Of a DNA stretch of 64,000 nucleotides, positions 33,856 through 42,220 are shown piece after piece. Source of the DNA: RGIG4608 sp045643885 (GTDB taxonomy: Bacteria > Bacillota > Clostridia > Oscillospirales > CAG-272). Position 1 is the stretch's first letter, and each line of letters opens with the position of its first letter. The stretch lies in NCBI GenBank assembly GCA_045643885.1, contig JAZRFY010000017.1, forward strand, positions 1 to 64,000. Direction: 5' to 3'. Under the pieces are notes generated by a model, which had not been told where the DNA came from, ran no database searches, and worked only from the letters and a program-made list of their open reading frames with translations. Both the position numbers and the translations under genes were made by a program.

Positions 33856-33887
33856 AAAAAGAGCATCGAAAAGATGCTCTTTTTTTA
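33856..33887. terminator. Bidirectional terminator after apbE
   Basis: AAAAAGAGCATC at 33856-33867 pairs with GATGCTCTTTTT from 33873; T-runs occur on both strands, also serving the convergent udk. Confidence 0.85.
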
Positions 33888-33897
33888 TTATAAATTT

Positions 33898-34512
33898 TTA
33901 TTCTTCAAGTCTTTTTGCTATTCTTGTTGCCACGATATCGAGGGCGGTTTTGTTTTTGCCACCGTTTATAATGATGTCGGCATATTTTTTCGTCGGCTCA
34001 ACATAGATTCCGTGCATGGGCTTAACTGTGCCAAGATACTGATTGATAACGCCGTCAATATCACGTCCACGCTCGTTTACGTCACGGCGAAGACGACGAA
34101 GGATGCGCTCGTCCGCATCTGCATCGGTAAAGATTTTGATATCAAACATTTCACGAAGGCGTTCATCGTGGAAGGTAAGGATGCCATCAACTATGATGAT
34201 GGGAGAGGGCTCAAGACGGGAAAGCTCTGCCTTTCTTGTGTGGATCTTGAAATCGTAATTGGGAACGTCAACCGCTTCACCCTTTTGAAGAACACGAAGG
34301 TGCTTAACGAGAAGATCCGTGTCAAGTGCATCGGGGCAGTCATAGTTTGTCTTGATTCTTTCCTCAAAGCTAAGATGATCCTGTGGCTTGTAGTAGTTGT
34401 CATAGGAGATAACAGTTATCTCGTCAGGGAAGAGAGCAAGAAGACGCTCGGCAAAGGTTGATTTACCACTGCCTGTGCCTCCTGCAATACCGATGAGCAT
34501 TGGAGATTTCAT
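33898..34512 (-). CDS. udk: Uridine kinase
   Basis: A 204-residue P-loop kinase that phosphorylates uridine and cytidine in pyrimidine salvage. The Walker A motif GGTGSGKSTF is at about 10-19, and YDNYYKPQDHLSFEER matches the nucleoside-binding loop of uridine kinases. The Arg-rich lid RILRRLRRDVNERGR follows. The start at 34512 has AAAAGGA upstream. Together with the uracil permease at 38565 it salvages pyrimidines, although the two genes are transcribed separately. Confidence 0.95.
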   Translation of the reverse strand: MKSPMLIGIAGGTGSGKSTFAERLLALFPDEITVISYDNYYKPQDHLSFEERIKTNYDCPDALDTDLLVKHLRVLQKGEAVDVPNYDFKIHTRKAELSRLEPSPIIIVDGILTFHDERLREMFDIKIFTDADADERILRRLRRDVNERGRDIDGVINQYLGTVKPMHGIYVEPTKKYADIIINGGKNKTALDIVATRIAKRLEE

Positions 34513-34554
34513 AATTGATTTTCCTTTTCAAAAAGTATTATTTTATCGAATAAT

Positions 34555-34583
34555 ATTATATCATTCAGATATTAAAATGTCAA
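34555..34583 (-). promoter_or_regulatory. Promoter of udk
   Basis: Minus strand TTGACA (34578-34583), 17-bp spacer, TATAAT (34555-34560). Confidence 0.8.
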
Positions 34584-34716
34584 TCTTTTTTACCTTGTGA
34601 TAACAAAAATAAAATCATTGTGAAAAAGCACTATTTTGACTAAATAAACGTTGTGCAAAATGCATAATCAAGTGAAAATATTTTATTAAAAATTGTAATA
34701 AAAATATAAAAACCTC

Positions 34717-34745
34717 TTGAAAAAAATAAAATTAAATGATAAAAT
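34717..34745 (+). promoter_or_regulatory. Promoter of the pectinesterase gene
   Basis: TTGAAA (34717-34722), 17-bp spacer, TAAAAT (34740-34745), 62 bp before the start. The motif TGTGCAAAATGCATA (34652-34666) lies between this and the udk promoter. Confidence 0.65.
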
Positions 34746-34807
34746 TATACTGTGATAATTTACGCATACCGTTGCGAAAAATCTATGATTATCAGAAAGG
34801 AAAAACT

Positions 34808-37800
34808 ATGAAAAAGTATTTAGCTTTATTTCTCATCTGTTGCATGGTCATGACAGTTCTTGCTTCTTGCAGTTGGTTCCACAAGGAATGCACAGAGCAC
34901 GTTGATGCAGATTCCAACTACGTCTGCGACAACTGTGGAGCAGAGCTTGAAAAGCCTCCCGTCATTTGTGACGAGCACACAGACAAGGATAACGACGCAA
35001 AGTGCGACGTTTGTGGAGAAGACATTCCCGATCCCCGTCCTCCCGTATGCGAGGAGCATAAGGACGAAGACGGCGACCTTAAGTGTGACGCTTGTGCTCA
35101 CGTAATGTTTGAGCAGGTTAAGTACACACTTAACATCAGTGATATCGAAACAGGTGTTCGTTCCGATAATGATATCATCAGCAAATTTACAATTGCTTCA
35201 GGTACTGAGGTAAGAAACAGAACAAAGTCTTTTGAGGGCGTTGAATATAGCAAGTCCGTTAAGATCGGTGGAACCGGTCATAAGATTGTGGTTGACGTTC
35301 CCGGTACAGGCACACTTAAATTTATCGTGCAGAACGGTTCAAGTGGTGCAGAAATGCAGTTTATCAAGGTTATAGGTCCTGACGGAAAAACTCAGGATAT
35401 CGAATTCGTTGGTAGCATAGAATCCAGCCCCCTTGTTATGATCGAGGTTGAGGTTACTGAAGGTCAGTGGACTATCACTCGCGGTAAGAACGGTGGCACA
35501 CAGGATATCTTCTATCTTGAGCTTGAATGCATCGTAGCGGTTGCTCCCGAAAACGGATTTGAGCTTGTAAGTGAAGGTAAGGTTGATTACCTTGTTGGAG
35601 AAGAGCTTAACTTTGCTAAGCTTTATCTCAATTCTACATTTGAAAACGGCAAGACAGAAACTCTTCCTCTTGAAAACGTTGTAATCGATACATCCCTTGT
35701 AAATATGGGACAGTCAGGCACATATCCTATCACAATTAAATATGCAGAATATGAGCCCATTACTTATTACGTAAACGTATATGCTCCCGAATCTATCAAG
35801 CTTGGCTTTGATGCTATTGAAAAGCTTGCTCAGAACTCCGCTGCAGGTAACGGTGTTTACTACAACCACAGCTGGAAAGAGGTTTATATGATCGGTGAAG
35901 AGCTTGATACCGACGGTCTTTCTGTTATCGTAGTTGCTAGCTGCGGTGACAAAACGATCGAGTTCTTGGTTAAGGATTATGAGATCAATGGATTTGATTC
36001 CTCCTTTGCAGACTTCAACAAGCTCACAATCGTTGCACACGGACTTGAAACCGAGGTAACAGTTCACGTTACTGAATCTCAGCCCACAGCTAACGAGGAT
36101 GACGTTTATATGCTTCTCGTTGATCCTGCATACCTTGGTATTGCAGGTGCTATTAGTGGTCCTTACCATGTATTCAGCACTATCCAGGGTGCTCTTGACT
36201 ACGCTGAACACATCGAAGATAGCGCAGTTAAGGAAATTTACGTTGCTCCCGGTCTCTATACAGAAAAGCTTGAAATCACAATTCCTAATCTTAAGCTCAT
36301 CGGTATTGGCGACACTCCCGACGAGGTAGTTATCGAATGGGATTCTCTCTACGGTCTTGAGGATGCAGGTGGATTCGTTCACACCACAGACTCCACAGCA
36401 ACTGTTGCCGTAAGAGAAAGCGCAGTTAACTGTGTGATCGAAAACGTAACTATTTCTAACTACTGGAACACTCAGGAAAGAATGGATGAAGCAGGTCTTG
36501 CAATCGAAAGAGGTCTTGCACTTCTCGTTCAGTCCGACAGATTCATTATGAAGAACGGCGCGCTTCTCGGTATCCAGGATACACTTGAGCTTTTCACAGG
36601 CCGTCAGTATTTTGAAAACGTGTTCATTTCCGGTTATACCGACTTTATCTTCGGTACAAACAACACAACATACTTTGAGGGTTGTACAATCCACGTTATC
36701 GACACTGAAAAGGACGATAAGGGAACAGCAGGTTATATCACAGCGTTCAAGGGCTCTAACAAGAACGAATCCGACGCTATTACATACGGTGCTATCTTCG
36801 ACGGATGTAACTTTACAGCTGACGAAGGCGTAACACTCGGCTGCACAGCAATCGGCCGTCCTTGGGGCGCATATGCTGCAGTTGCAGTTATGAATTCCGA
36901 GCTTGGTGGACACATCTCCACAAAGGGCTTCTCAACAAGCAAGAACGAGCGTTACGTTTCTATGACAGTTAAGCCCACAGATGCAACTGCTCAGTTTGTT
37001 GAATACAACAACACAGGTGCAGGTGCTATTACTGAAGAGGTTGCAGGTATGAGAATGCTCACAGATGAAGAGGCTGCAACATATGCAAACTTCGAAGTAA
37101 TCTTTGGCACAACAAACAGAAACGTTTCTTATCTCGATCCTTGGGACCCCATGTCCGAAGAGGTTGTAGTAGATGACAGAACATACTATTACTTTAACGG
37201 TGGAAAGGGTACGTCCGGTACGTCCTACACTTACACAGATAACCTTCAGGGAACAACAGGCTCTATCGGTGACATCGCTATCGATGCTACAAAGGGCAAG
37301 GTTACTGCAAGAGGCTCTGACACACAGATCAATGCAGGTGCAAAGCTTACGTTCAATGTTGAAGCCGGCACACTCGTAACAGTAATCTCTTATCCCGGTT
37401 ACGGTTATTACACACTCAACGGCGTTGCTCACAACGCAAACGATTCCTTCAGCCAGTATTATGCAGAGGCAACTGAGGTTGTTTTTGAGGCTACTGCAAC
37501 AGCATACATCTATCAGATCATTATCGATCCCAACAGTGATGCTCCCGAAGCACCCTCCATCAATCAGATCAAGGTTGAGGGTATGAATACAAATTATACA
37601 GTTGGTGATGAGATCTCTCTTGAAGGTGCAAAGGTTAACGTATACTATTCCGATAACTCCATCGTAACTGTTTCCGACTATACTGTTGATTCAAGTGCAG
37701 TTAACAATGCAGAAGCAGGAACATATGACGTAGTATTCAGCTTTGGTGGTGTTTCTGCTACAGTTTCTATAGTTTATGAGGGTGCTAATGCAGATCCAGC

Positions 37801-38476
37801 TATCACAGAAAATACTGTTCTTGATTTCACAACACAGGACGGCTTGGACGCAATCGCTAACAACAAGAGAATAACAGTTGAAGCAGTTTCAGGTCAGTAC
37901 TACTTCAATAACGGCAACAGCCGTTTTGAGGGAACTATCTCCTTCATGGTTAAGGCAGGCGCTAAGATTATCGTAACTCCTTACCACGATGCTAAGTACG
38001 TTTCTTACACAATTGGTTACCTTGGCGAAGAAGAGCTTATGACTTACACAGGCGCTTACACTTACGAGGTGGATTCCGATTGCACAATGGTTTATACAGG
38101 TCTTGCAGGCAACTATATCTGCTCAATTCAGATCGTATATCCCGCTGCTAAGGAAAATGCCAGCGTTACATTTGGTTCTGAAGGCAACTACAAAACATCT
38201 TCTGTGATCGACGTTAGCGGAATGAGCATAAGAGATAACGGTGGTAACAATAGCCAGCTTAGCTCAGGTACTATCAAGCTTACAGTATATGCAGGTGCAA
38301 CAGTTACTGTTCACGGTTATCCCAGCTACACATCCTACACAATTAGTGACGGTATTAACACAACTGCAGAAATCAATGACTCAGAATACACATACGTTGT
38401 AGAGGCAGACGGTGAGCTTATCATCTCCGCTGTGAATTCAAACAACTATTTCTACGGTATTGACATTACTTATTAA
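34808..38476 (+). CDS. Multidomain pectin methylesterase (CE8) lipoprotein
   Basis: A 1222-residue surface enzyme. Signal peptide with lipobox LASC (Cys21), then three Asp/Cys-rich repeats of H-x-D-x-D-x4-CDxC type (about 29-110), a beta-sandwich (about 115-260), two bacterial-Ig-like segments (about 265-440) and the pectinesterase beta-helix (about 455-740). Catalytic features are GIQDTL (Asp591), GYTDFIFG (Asp612) and GRPWG (Arg684). C-terminal modules (about 790-1222) resemble a carbohydrate-binding domain, another Ig-like domain and two related tail modules. It de-esterifies pectin outside the cell. GAAAGGA fixes the start at 34808; no pectate lyase is nearby. Confidence 0.9.
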   Translation: MKKYLALFLICCMVMTVLASCSWFHKECTEHVDADSNYVCDNCGAELEKPPVICDEHTDKDNDAKCDVCGEDIPDPRPPVCEEHKDEDGDLKCDACAHVMFEQVKYTLNISDIETGVRSDNDIISKFTIASGTEVRNRTKSFEGVEYSKSVKIGGTGHKIVVDVPGTGTLKFIVQNGSSGAEMQFIKVIGPDGKTQDIEFVGSIESSPLVMIEVEVTEGQWTITRGKNGGTQDIFYLELECIVAVAPENGFELVSEGKVDYLVGEELNFAKLYLNSTFENGKTETLPLENVVIDTSLVNMGQSGTYPITIKYAEYEPITYYVNVYAPESIKLGFDAIEKLAQNSAAGNGVYYNHSWKEVYMIGEELDTDGLSVIVVASCGDKTIEFLVKDYEINGFDSSFADFNKLTIVAHGLETEVTVHVTESQPTANEDDVYMLLVDPAYLGIAGAISGPYHVFSTIQGALDYAEHIEDSAVKEIYVAPGLYTEKLEITIPNLKLIGIGDTPDEVVIEWDSLYGLEDAGGFVHTTDSTATVAVRESAVNCVIENVTISNYWNTQERMDEAGLAIERGLALLVQSDRFIMKNGALLGIQDTLELFTGRQYFENVFISGYTDFIFGTNNTTYFEGCTIHVIDTEKDDKGTAGYITAFKGSNKNESDAITYGAIFDGCNFTADEGVTLGCTAIGRPWGAYAAVAVMNSELGGHISTKGFSTSKNERYVSMTVKPTDATAQFVEYNNTGAGAITEEVAGMRMLTDEEAATYANFEVIFGTTNRNVSYLDPWDPMSEEVVVDDRTYYYFNGGKGTSGTSYTYTDNLQGTTGSIGDIAIDATKGKVTARGSDTQINAGAKLTFNVEAGTLVTVISYPGYGYYTLNGVAHNANDSFSQYYAEATEVVFEATATAYIYQIIIDPNSDAPEAPSINQIKVEGMNTNYTVGDEISLEGAKVNVYYSDNSIVTVSDYTVDSSAVNNAEAGTYDVVFSFGGVSATVSIVYEGANADPAITENTVLDFTTQDGLDAIANNKRITVEAVSGQYYFNNGNSRFEGTISFMVKAGAKIIVTPYHDAKYVSYTIGYLGEEELMTYTGAYTYEVDSDCTMVYTGLAGNYICSIQIVYPAAKENASVTFGSEGNYKTSSVIDVSGMSIRDNGGNNSQLSSGTIKLTVYAGATVTVHGYPSYTSYTISDGINTTAEINDSEYTYVVEADGELIISAVNSNNYFYGIDITY

Positions 38477-38495
38477 TAATAAGATAATAAAAATA

Positions 38496-38526
38496 ACCCC
38501 TCGGATTTTTCCGAGGGGTGTTTTTT
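38496..38526. terminator. Terminator between pectinesterase and uracil permease
   Basis: A 10-bp stem (38496-38505 with 38510-38519) followed by GTTTTTTG on the plus strand; an A-rich flank could let it serve the minus strand too. Confidence 0.85.
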
Positions 38527-38564
38527 GTTTGTTTTGTTTATTGATTCAGTTTTATCGGATTTTA

Positions 38565-39917
38565 TTACTTGCTCTTTTTAAGGTTTACAAGAGCATTTGT
38601 GATAATACCAAGGATGAGTGAGCAAGCAACTGTTGTGATTGTGATTTCACCCAATGTAAGGGTAAGACCACCGATACCGGAGATAAGGATTACAGATACT
38701 ACAAAGAGGTTTCTGTTATCGTTGAGGTCAACGTTCTGCACCATTTTAAGACCGCTTACTGCGATGAAGCCGTAGAGAGCTACGCAGATGCCACCCATTA
38801 CGCAAGAGGGGATTGTGGACAAGAATGTTGCGAAAGGACCGAAGAAGCTGATCACGATTGCAAGGATAGCTGTTACAACGATTGTTGCAACGGACGCGTT
38901 GCCGGAGATCGCTACGCAACCAACGGATTCGCCGTATGTTGTATTGGGACATCCACCGAAGAGTGCACCTGCCATTGAACCAAGACCGTCACCAAGGAGT
39001 GTTCTGTGAAGACCGGGTTCTTCAAGAAGATCCTTTTCGATGATGGAAGAAAGGTTCTTGTGGTCTGCGATGTGCTCTGCGAATACTACGAATGCAACGG
39101 GCATATAAGCGACTGCGATTGTGCCGATGTATGCTCCAAGAGTTCCGTTTGTACCGAAGTCATATTCACCGCTGAATGCTGTAAGGAATGTGAAGTCGGG
39201 AATCCACTGGATATTTTCAAACTTTGCAAAGTCGATAAGAAGAAGTGCAGAGTTGTTTGTGAGGTGACCGATAACTGTGAAGATTGTTGCTACTACGTAA
39301 CCTGCAAGGATACCGCAGATGAAGGGAATCATCTTGATTGTCTTTTTGCCGTATGTTGAGCAGAGGATTGTTGTGAAAAGAGTTACAAGGCCACAGATAA
39401 GTGCTACGTAAGGAGAAGCGATGCTTACACCTTCAACGAGCACGCTACCCTTAGAGAGGTCGCCGATTGCATTGCCTGCAAGAGAAAGACCGATGATAGC
39501 AACTGTAGGACCAATAATAACTGCGGGCATAAGCTTGTTAATCCAGTTTACACCTACGAGCTTAACAATGATACCAAGAACAACGTAAACAAGACCTGCA
39601 GAAACTGCACCAATGATAAGACCAAGGTAACCAACGCTCATTGAAACGCCACCTGCGAACGCAGCCAACATAGAACCAATGAATGCGAAAGAAGAACCAA
39701 GGAATACAGGGCTCTTAAACTTTGTCAAGAAGAGATACACAAGTGTACCAACACCTGCTCCGAAAAGAGCTGCTGTGGGGGACATACCGTTACCGATGAT
39801 GCCGGGAACTGCGATTGTTGCAGCCATGATTGCAAGAAGCTGCTGGAAAGCGAACAAGATGGTCTTTACATAACCGATCTGCTTCGGCTTTGCGTCAATG
39901 TTGTAGATAAGTTTCAT
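38565..39917 (-). CDS. uraA: Uracil permease (NCS2 family)
   Basis: A 450-residue nucleobase:cation symporter with about 14 membrane segments. It shows UraA-like sequence (SPVFLGSSFAFIGSML in TM3, GLSLAGNAIGDL) and the NCS2 signature region GCPNTTYGESVGCVAISGNAS with the substrate-binding Glu. It imports uracil. AGGAGG precedes the ATG. The roughly 190-nt leader contains a leader peptide, a T-rich stretch and a terminator in front of the gene, indicating attenuation; see the two following features. Confidence 0.93.
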   Translation of the reverse strand: MKLIYNIDAKPKQIGYVKTILFAFQQLLAIMAATIAVPGIIGNGMSPTAALFGAGVGTLVYLFLTKFKSPVFLGSSFAFIGSMLAAFAGGVSMSVGYLGLIIGAVSAGLVYVVLGIIVKLVGVNWINKLMPAVIIGPTVAIIGLSLAGNAIGDLSKGSVLVEGVSIASPYVALICGLVTLFTTILCSTYGKKTIKMIPFICGILAGYVVATIFTVIGHLTNNSALLLIDFAKFENIQWIPDFTFLTAFSGEYDFGTNGTLGAYIGTIAVAYMPVAFVVFAEHIADHKNLSSIIEKDLLEEPGLHRTLLGDGLGSMAGALFGGCPNTTYGESVGCVAISGNASVATIVVTAILAIVISFFGPFATFLSTIPSCVMGGICVALYGFIAVSGLKMVQNVDLNDNRNLFVVSVILISGIGGLTLTLGEITITTVACSLILGIITNALVNLKKSK

Positions 39918-39963
39918 TTAAACTTTCCTCCTGATTTTTTATTTGAATTTTTATTTTGACCAT

Positions 39964-39989
39964 AAAAAAAGCTGACGGGATACGTCAGC
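39964..39989 (-). terminator. Leader terminator (attenuator) of the uracil permease
   Basis: On the minus strand the stem GCTGACG/CGTCAGC (39971-39977 and 39983-39989) with a five-base loop is followed by seven T. It lies between promoter and gene, so it must be passed for expression. Confidence 0.85.
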
Positions 39990-39995
39990 AATAAA

Positions 39996-40076
39996 TCAAA
40001 TATTAAAAGAAAAAACAAAAAGGGAATAGGACACCACGGCAACGCAAATTCTGTTTTTGAAGATAGAATGCATCAT
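39996..40076 (-). CDS. Leader peptide of the uracil permease (candidate)
   Basis: A 26-residue ORF beginning MMHSIFKNRICVAVV with AGAAAGGTGG eight bases upstream of the tandem ATG codons. Its last nine codons run through a T-rich tract (CTT TTT GTT TTT TCT TTT), and its stop lies six bases before the attenuator hairpin. A ribosome that reaches the stop would cover the left arm of the hairpin. This is the plan of the enterobacterial pyrBI leader, where slow transcription of a U-tract at low UTP lets the ribosome catch up and block termination. Translation has not been shown. Confidence 0.6.
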   Translation of the reverse strand: MMHSIFKNRICVAVVSYSLFVFSFNI

Positions 40077-40110
40077 CGTTTTGTCCACCTTTCTGTTTAC
40101 ACTGGGAGTG

Positions 40111-40139
40111 ATTATATCACAATAAAAACACAATGTCAA
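40111..40139 (-). promoter_or_regulatory. Promoter of the uracil permease
   Basis: Minus strand perfect TTGACA (40134-40139), 17-bp spacer, perfect TATAAT (40111-40116). Confidence 0.85.
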
Positions 40140-40333
40140 GAGAAATTTTAAGAAAATTTCAAAAAAATTAAATAAAAAAATCGAAACAAAGGTTTATTTT
40201 GCACTTTTTGACAAAATAAGGTGGTTTATTTTGCATCTTATGCTATTTTCTTTTTCATTTGCATAATGTATAATGATTACACAAGGTTGAGATATATGAT
40301 TATAAATATTTGGTTAATTCAAATTTCAAAATA
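40140..40333. other. AT-rich divergent intergenic region with repeats
   Basis: No gene is visible. GGTTTATTTTGCA occurs twice (40191-40203 and 40223-40235), and CAAAATAA/TTATTTTG forms an 8-bp inverted repeat at 40212-40233. These might be regulator sites for either flanking gene. Confidence 0.4.
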
Positions 40334-40362
40334 TTGACACCATGTGAAAAATATGCTAAAAT
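40334..40362 (+). promoter_or_regulatory. Promoter of the SPFH gene
   Basis: Perfect TTGACA (40334-40339), 17-bp spacer, TAAAAT (40357-40362). Confidence 0.75.
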
Positions 40363-40436
40363 AATCTTAGTTGTATAACGAATGCAGATTCGTTTATATA
40401 TAATATGAAAAAACTATATAAAAAGGAGAAAAAAAT

Positions 40437-41381
40437 ATGGTATATGGTATTATTGCTGTAGTTGTTATCGTACTCATCATTTCTTGCATTAAGGTAGTTC
40501 CTCATACAGAGAGCTACGTTATTGAGCGTCTTGGTAAATTCCACGACGTTTGGGGTGCAGGTCTTCACCTTCTCGCTCCCTTCGGCATTGACAAGGTAGT
40601 TGCCCGTGCAACAACTAAGGAAAAGGTGCTTGACACACCTCCTCAGTCCGTTATCACAAGTGATAACGTTCCTCTTACAATCGACGCGGTTGTATATCAC
40701 AAAACATTCGAGCCCAAGCTCTATGCTTACGGTGCTGCTAATCCCGTTGAGGCTCTTGCAAACCTCACAACAACAACTCTTCGTAACATCGTTGGTGAGC
40801 TTACACTCGACGAATCTCTTACATCCCGTGACTCCATCAACGCAAAGATGACTGCTTCTCTTGACGCAGCTACTGACGAATGGGGTATTCGCGTGACTCG
40901 TGTTGAAATTCGTAACATCACACCTTCTGCAGATATTCGTGAATCCATGGAAAAGCAGATGAAGGCTGAAAGAAACAGACGTGAAACATTGCTTGAAGCA
41001 GAAGGTCACAAGCAGGCTGTTATCACTCGTGCAGAGGGTGATAAGCAGGCGATGATCCTTGCAGCTGAAGGTGAAAGAGATGCTCGCATTGCTCGTGCTG
41101 AAGGTGAAGCTAAGGCAGTTCTTCTTCAAAAGCAGGCAGAGGCAGACGGTCTTCGTGCCATCATGTCCGCATGTCCCACACCCGAGGTTATCGAGCTTAA
41201 GAGATATGAGGCTCTCGTTGAAATGGCTAACGGTACAGCTTCCAAGCTTATCGTTCCTACTGATACAGTTGAGATGGTTAAGAAGAATGCCATCTTTACA
41301 GAAACAACAGGTCTTGGTGACGACACACCCGCAGCCAAGAAGCCCACTAAGTCCGCAAATAAGGACGTTTGCTGCGACTAA
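40437..41381 (+). CDS. SPFH/Band 7 (QmcA-like) membrane protein
   Basis: A 314-residue stomatin/prohibitin-type scaffold protein. An N-terminal membrane segment (about 3-20) is followed by the SPFH domain (VVPHTESYVIERLGKFHDVWGAGLHLLAPF is typical) and a long Glu/Ala-rich coiled coil (about 185-245) used in ring oligomers. Such proteins organise membrane microdomains and often work with NfeD or proteases; no nfeD is adjacent. AAAAAGGAG precedes the ATG. The DUF6440 gene starts 12 bp later. Confidence 0.92.
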   Translation: MVYGIIAVVVIVLIISCIKVVPHTESYVIERLGKFHDVWGAGLHLLAPFGIDKVVARATTKEKVLDTPPQSVITSDNVPLTIDAVVYHKTFEPKLYAYGAANPVEALANLTTTTLRNIVGELTLDESLTSRDSINAKMTASLDAATDEWGIRVTRVEIRNITPSADIRESMEKQMKAERNRRETLLEAEGHKQAVITRAEGDKQAMILAAEGERDARIARAEGEAKAVLLQKQAEADGLRAIMSACPTPEVIELKRYEALVEMANGTASKLIVPTDTVEMVKKNAIFTETTGLGDDTPAAKKPTKSANKDVCCD

Positions 41382-41393
41382 TTACTAAATGAT

Positions 41394-41582
41394 ATGGCAA
41401 ACAAGAATAAAAGATTTATATTGACATACTCAGAAAATGCGTTTTCAGGACATGGTTTTGAAATCTGGGTGGATAAGGAAACAGGTGTAAACTACGTTTG
41501 GCGCGGATCCGGTTATGCAGGCGGTCTTACCGTTTTGCTCGACCGAGACGGAAAGCCCGTTGTAACACCCGTTGAGAAATAA
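41394..41582 (+). CDS. DUF6440 family small protein
   Basis: A 62-residue protein with the family core WVDKETGVNYVWRGSGYAGG and LLDRDGKPV. Members are small cytoplasmic proteins of unknown role, often found singly in Firmicutes. No clear ribosome binding site is seen, so it may be translated by coupling to the SPFH gene 12 bp upstream. Confidence 0.8.
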   Translation: MANKNKRFILTYSENAFSGHGFEIWVDKETGVNYVWRGSGYAGGLTVLLDRDGKPVVTPVEK

Positions 41583-41592
41583 GTAATTAACT

Positions 41593-41620
41593 AAGGGGGA
41601 GTTGAAAAGCTCCCCTTTTA
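41593..41620 (+). terminator. Terminator after DUF6440
   Basis: GGGGAG/CTCCCC stem with flanking A-T pairs (41593-41620) ending in TTTT, 14 bp before the LURP-one gene. Confidence 0.65.
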
Positions 41621-41633
41621 AATAAGGAAAGCT

Positions 41634-42107
41634 ATGAGATTAAAATTCAAACAAAGATTTTTTTCGTGGTTTGATAGCTACGATATATATGACGAGGCGG
41701 GAAACGTAGTTTACTGTGTAAAGGGTGAGCTTTCCTGGGGCCATCTTCTTCGTATATACGATGCAAACGGACGCGAGCTTGGACACATAAAGCAAGAGAT
41801 ATTCACCTTTTTACCCGAGTTTCATATGTACGTTGGAACCGAGAGGGTTGGCAGCATATGCCGTGAGCTTACTCTATTCAAACCTAAATATAGCATCGAC
41901 TATAAGGGCTGGAAGGTCGAGGGCGACTGGGTAGAATGGGATTATGCCATTTATAATGCCTCAGGCACACATATTGCGCAGATTTCAAAGGAGATCTTTA
42001 ACTTTACCGATACCTATATTATCGATATAAGATATCCTGAGGACGCACTTTATGCTCTTATGCTCGTCCTTGCCATTGATGCTGAAAAATGCTCAAGGGA
42101 TAATTGA
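41634..42107 (+). CDS. LURP-one-related (YxjI/Tubby-like) protein
   Basis: A 157-residue protein with the LURP-one/phospholipid scramblase-like barrel. Recognisable are MRLKFKQRFFSWFDSYDIYDEAGNVVY-type strands of repeated 'YDI-x-D-x-x-G' pattern and IKQEIFTFLPEF. No signal peptide. Function in bacteria is unknown. AAGGAAAG precedes the ATG. Confidence 0.8.
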   Translation: MRLKFKQRFFSWFDSYDIYDEAGNVVYCVKGELSWGHLLRIYDANGRELGHIKQEIFTFLPEFHMYVGTERVGSICRELTLFKPKYSIDYKGWKVEGDWVEWDYAIYNASGTHIAQISKEIFNFTDTYIIDIRYPEDALYALMLVLAIDAEKCSRDN

Positions 42108-42150
42108 TAAGAATTATTCCGTTATTTGTGCCAACAATCCTATTTATCTT

Positions 42151-42178
42151 AAACCCCTTGACACACAAGGGGTTTTTT
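42151..42178 (+). terminator. Terminator overlapping the next promoter
   Basis: A perfect 10-bp stem (42151-42160 with 42166-42175, loop ACACA) followed by T's. Its loop and right part of the left arm contain the TTGACA box of the promoter at 42158-42186. Confidence 0.75.
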
Positions 42179-42186
42179 GTTATCAT
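42158..42186 (+). promoter_or_regulatory. Promoter of the XRE regulator, nested in a terminator
   Basis: TTGACA (42158-42163), 17-bp spacer, TATCAT (42181-42186), 35 bp before the ATG at 42221. Confidence 0.7.
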
Positions 42187-42220
42187 ATGGGTAATGTATC
42201 CAATCGAAAGGACTAAAAGC

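Noticed and set aside
35714..36913. 399-codon open frame on the minus strand inside the pectinesterase gene
   Set aside because: It is antisense to a clear CE8 domain, is full of Cys and Val from reverse-read codons, and has no ribosome binding site; it is a shadow of biased codon use.
40255..40275. Additional promoter with TATAAT at 40269-40274
   Set aside because: No -35 box at proper distance, and a much better promoter lies at 40334-40362.
42104..42220. N-terminal extension of the XRE protein
   Set aside because: The extension crosses a terminator and the gene's own promoter, and the ATG at 42221 has a ribosome binding site.
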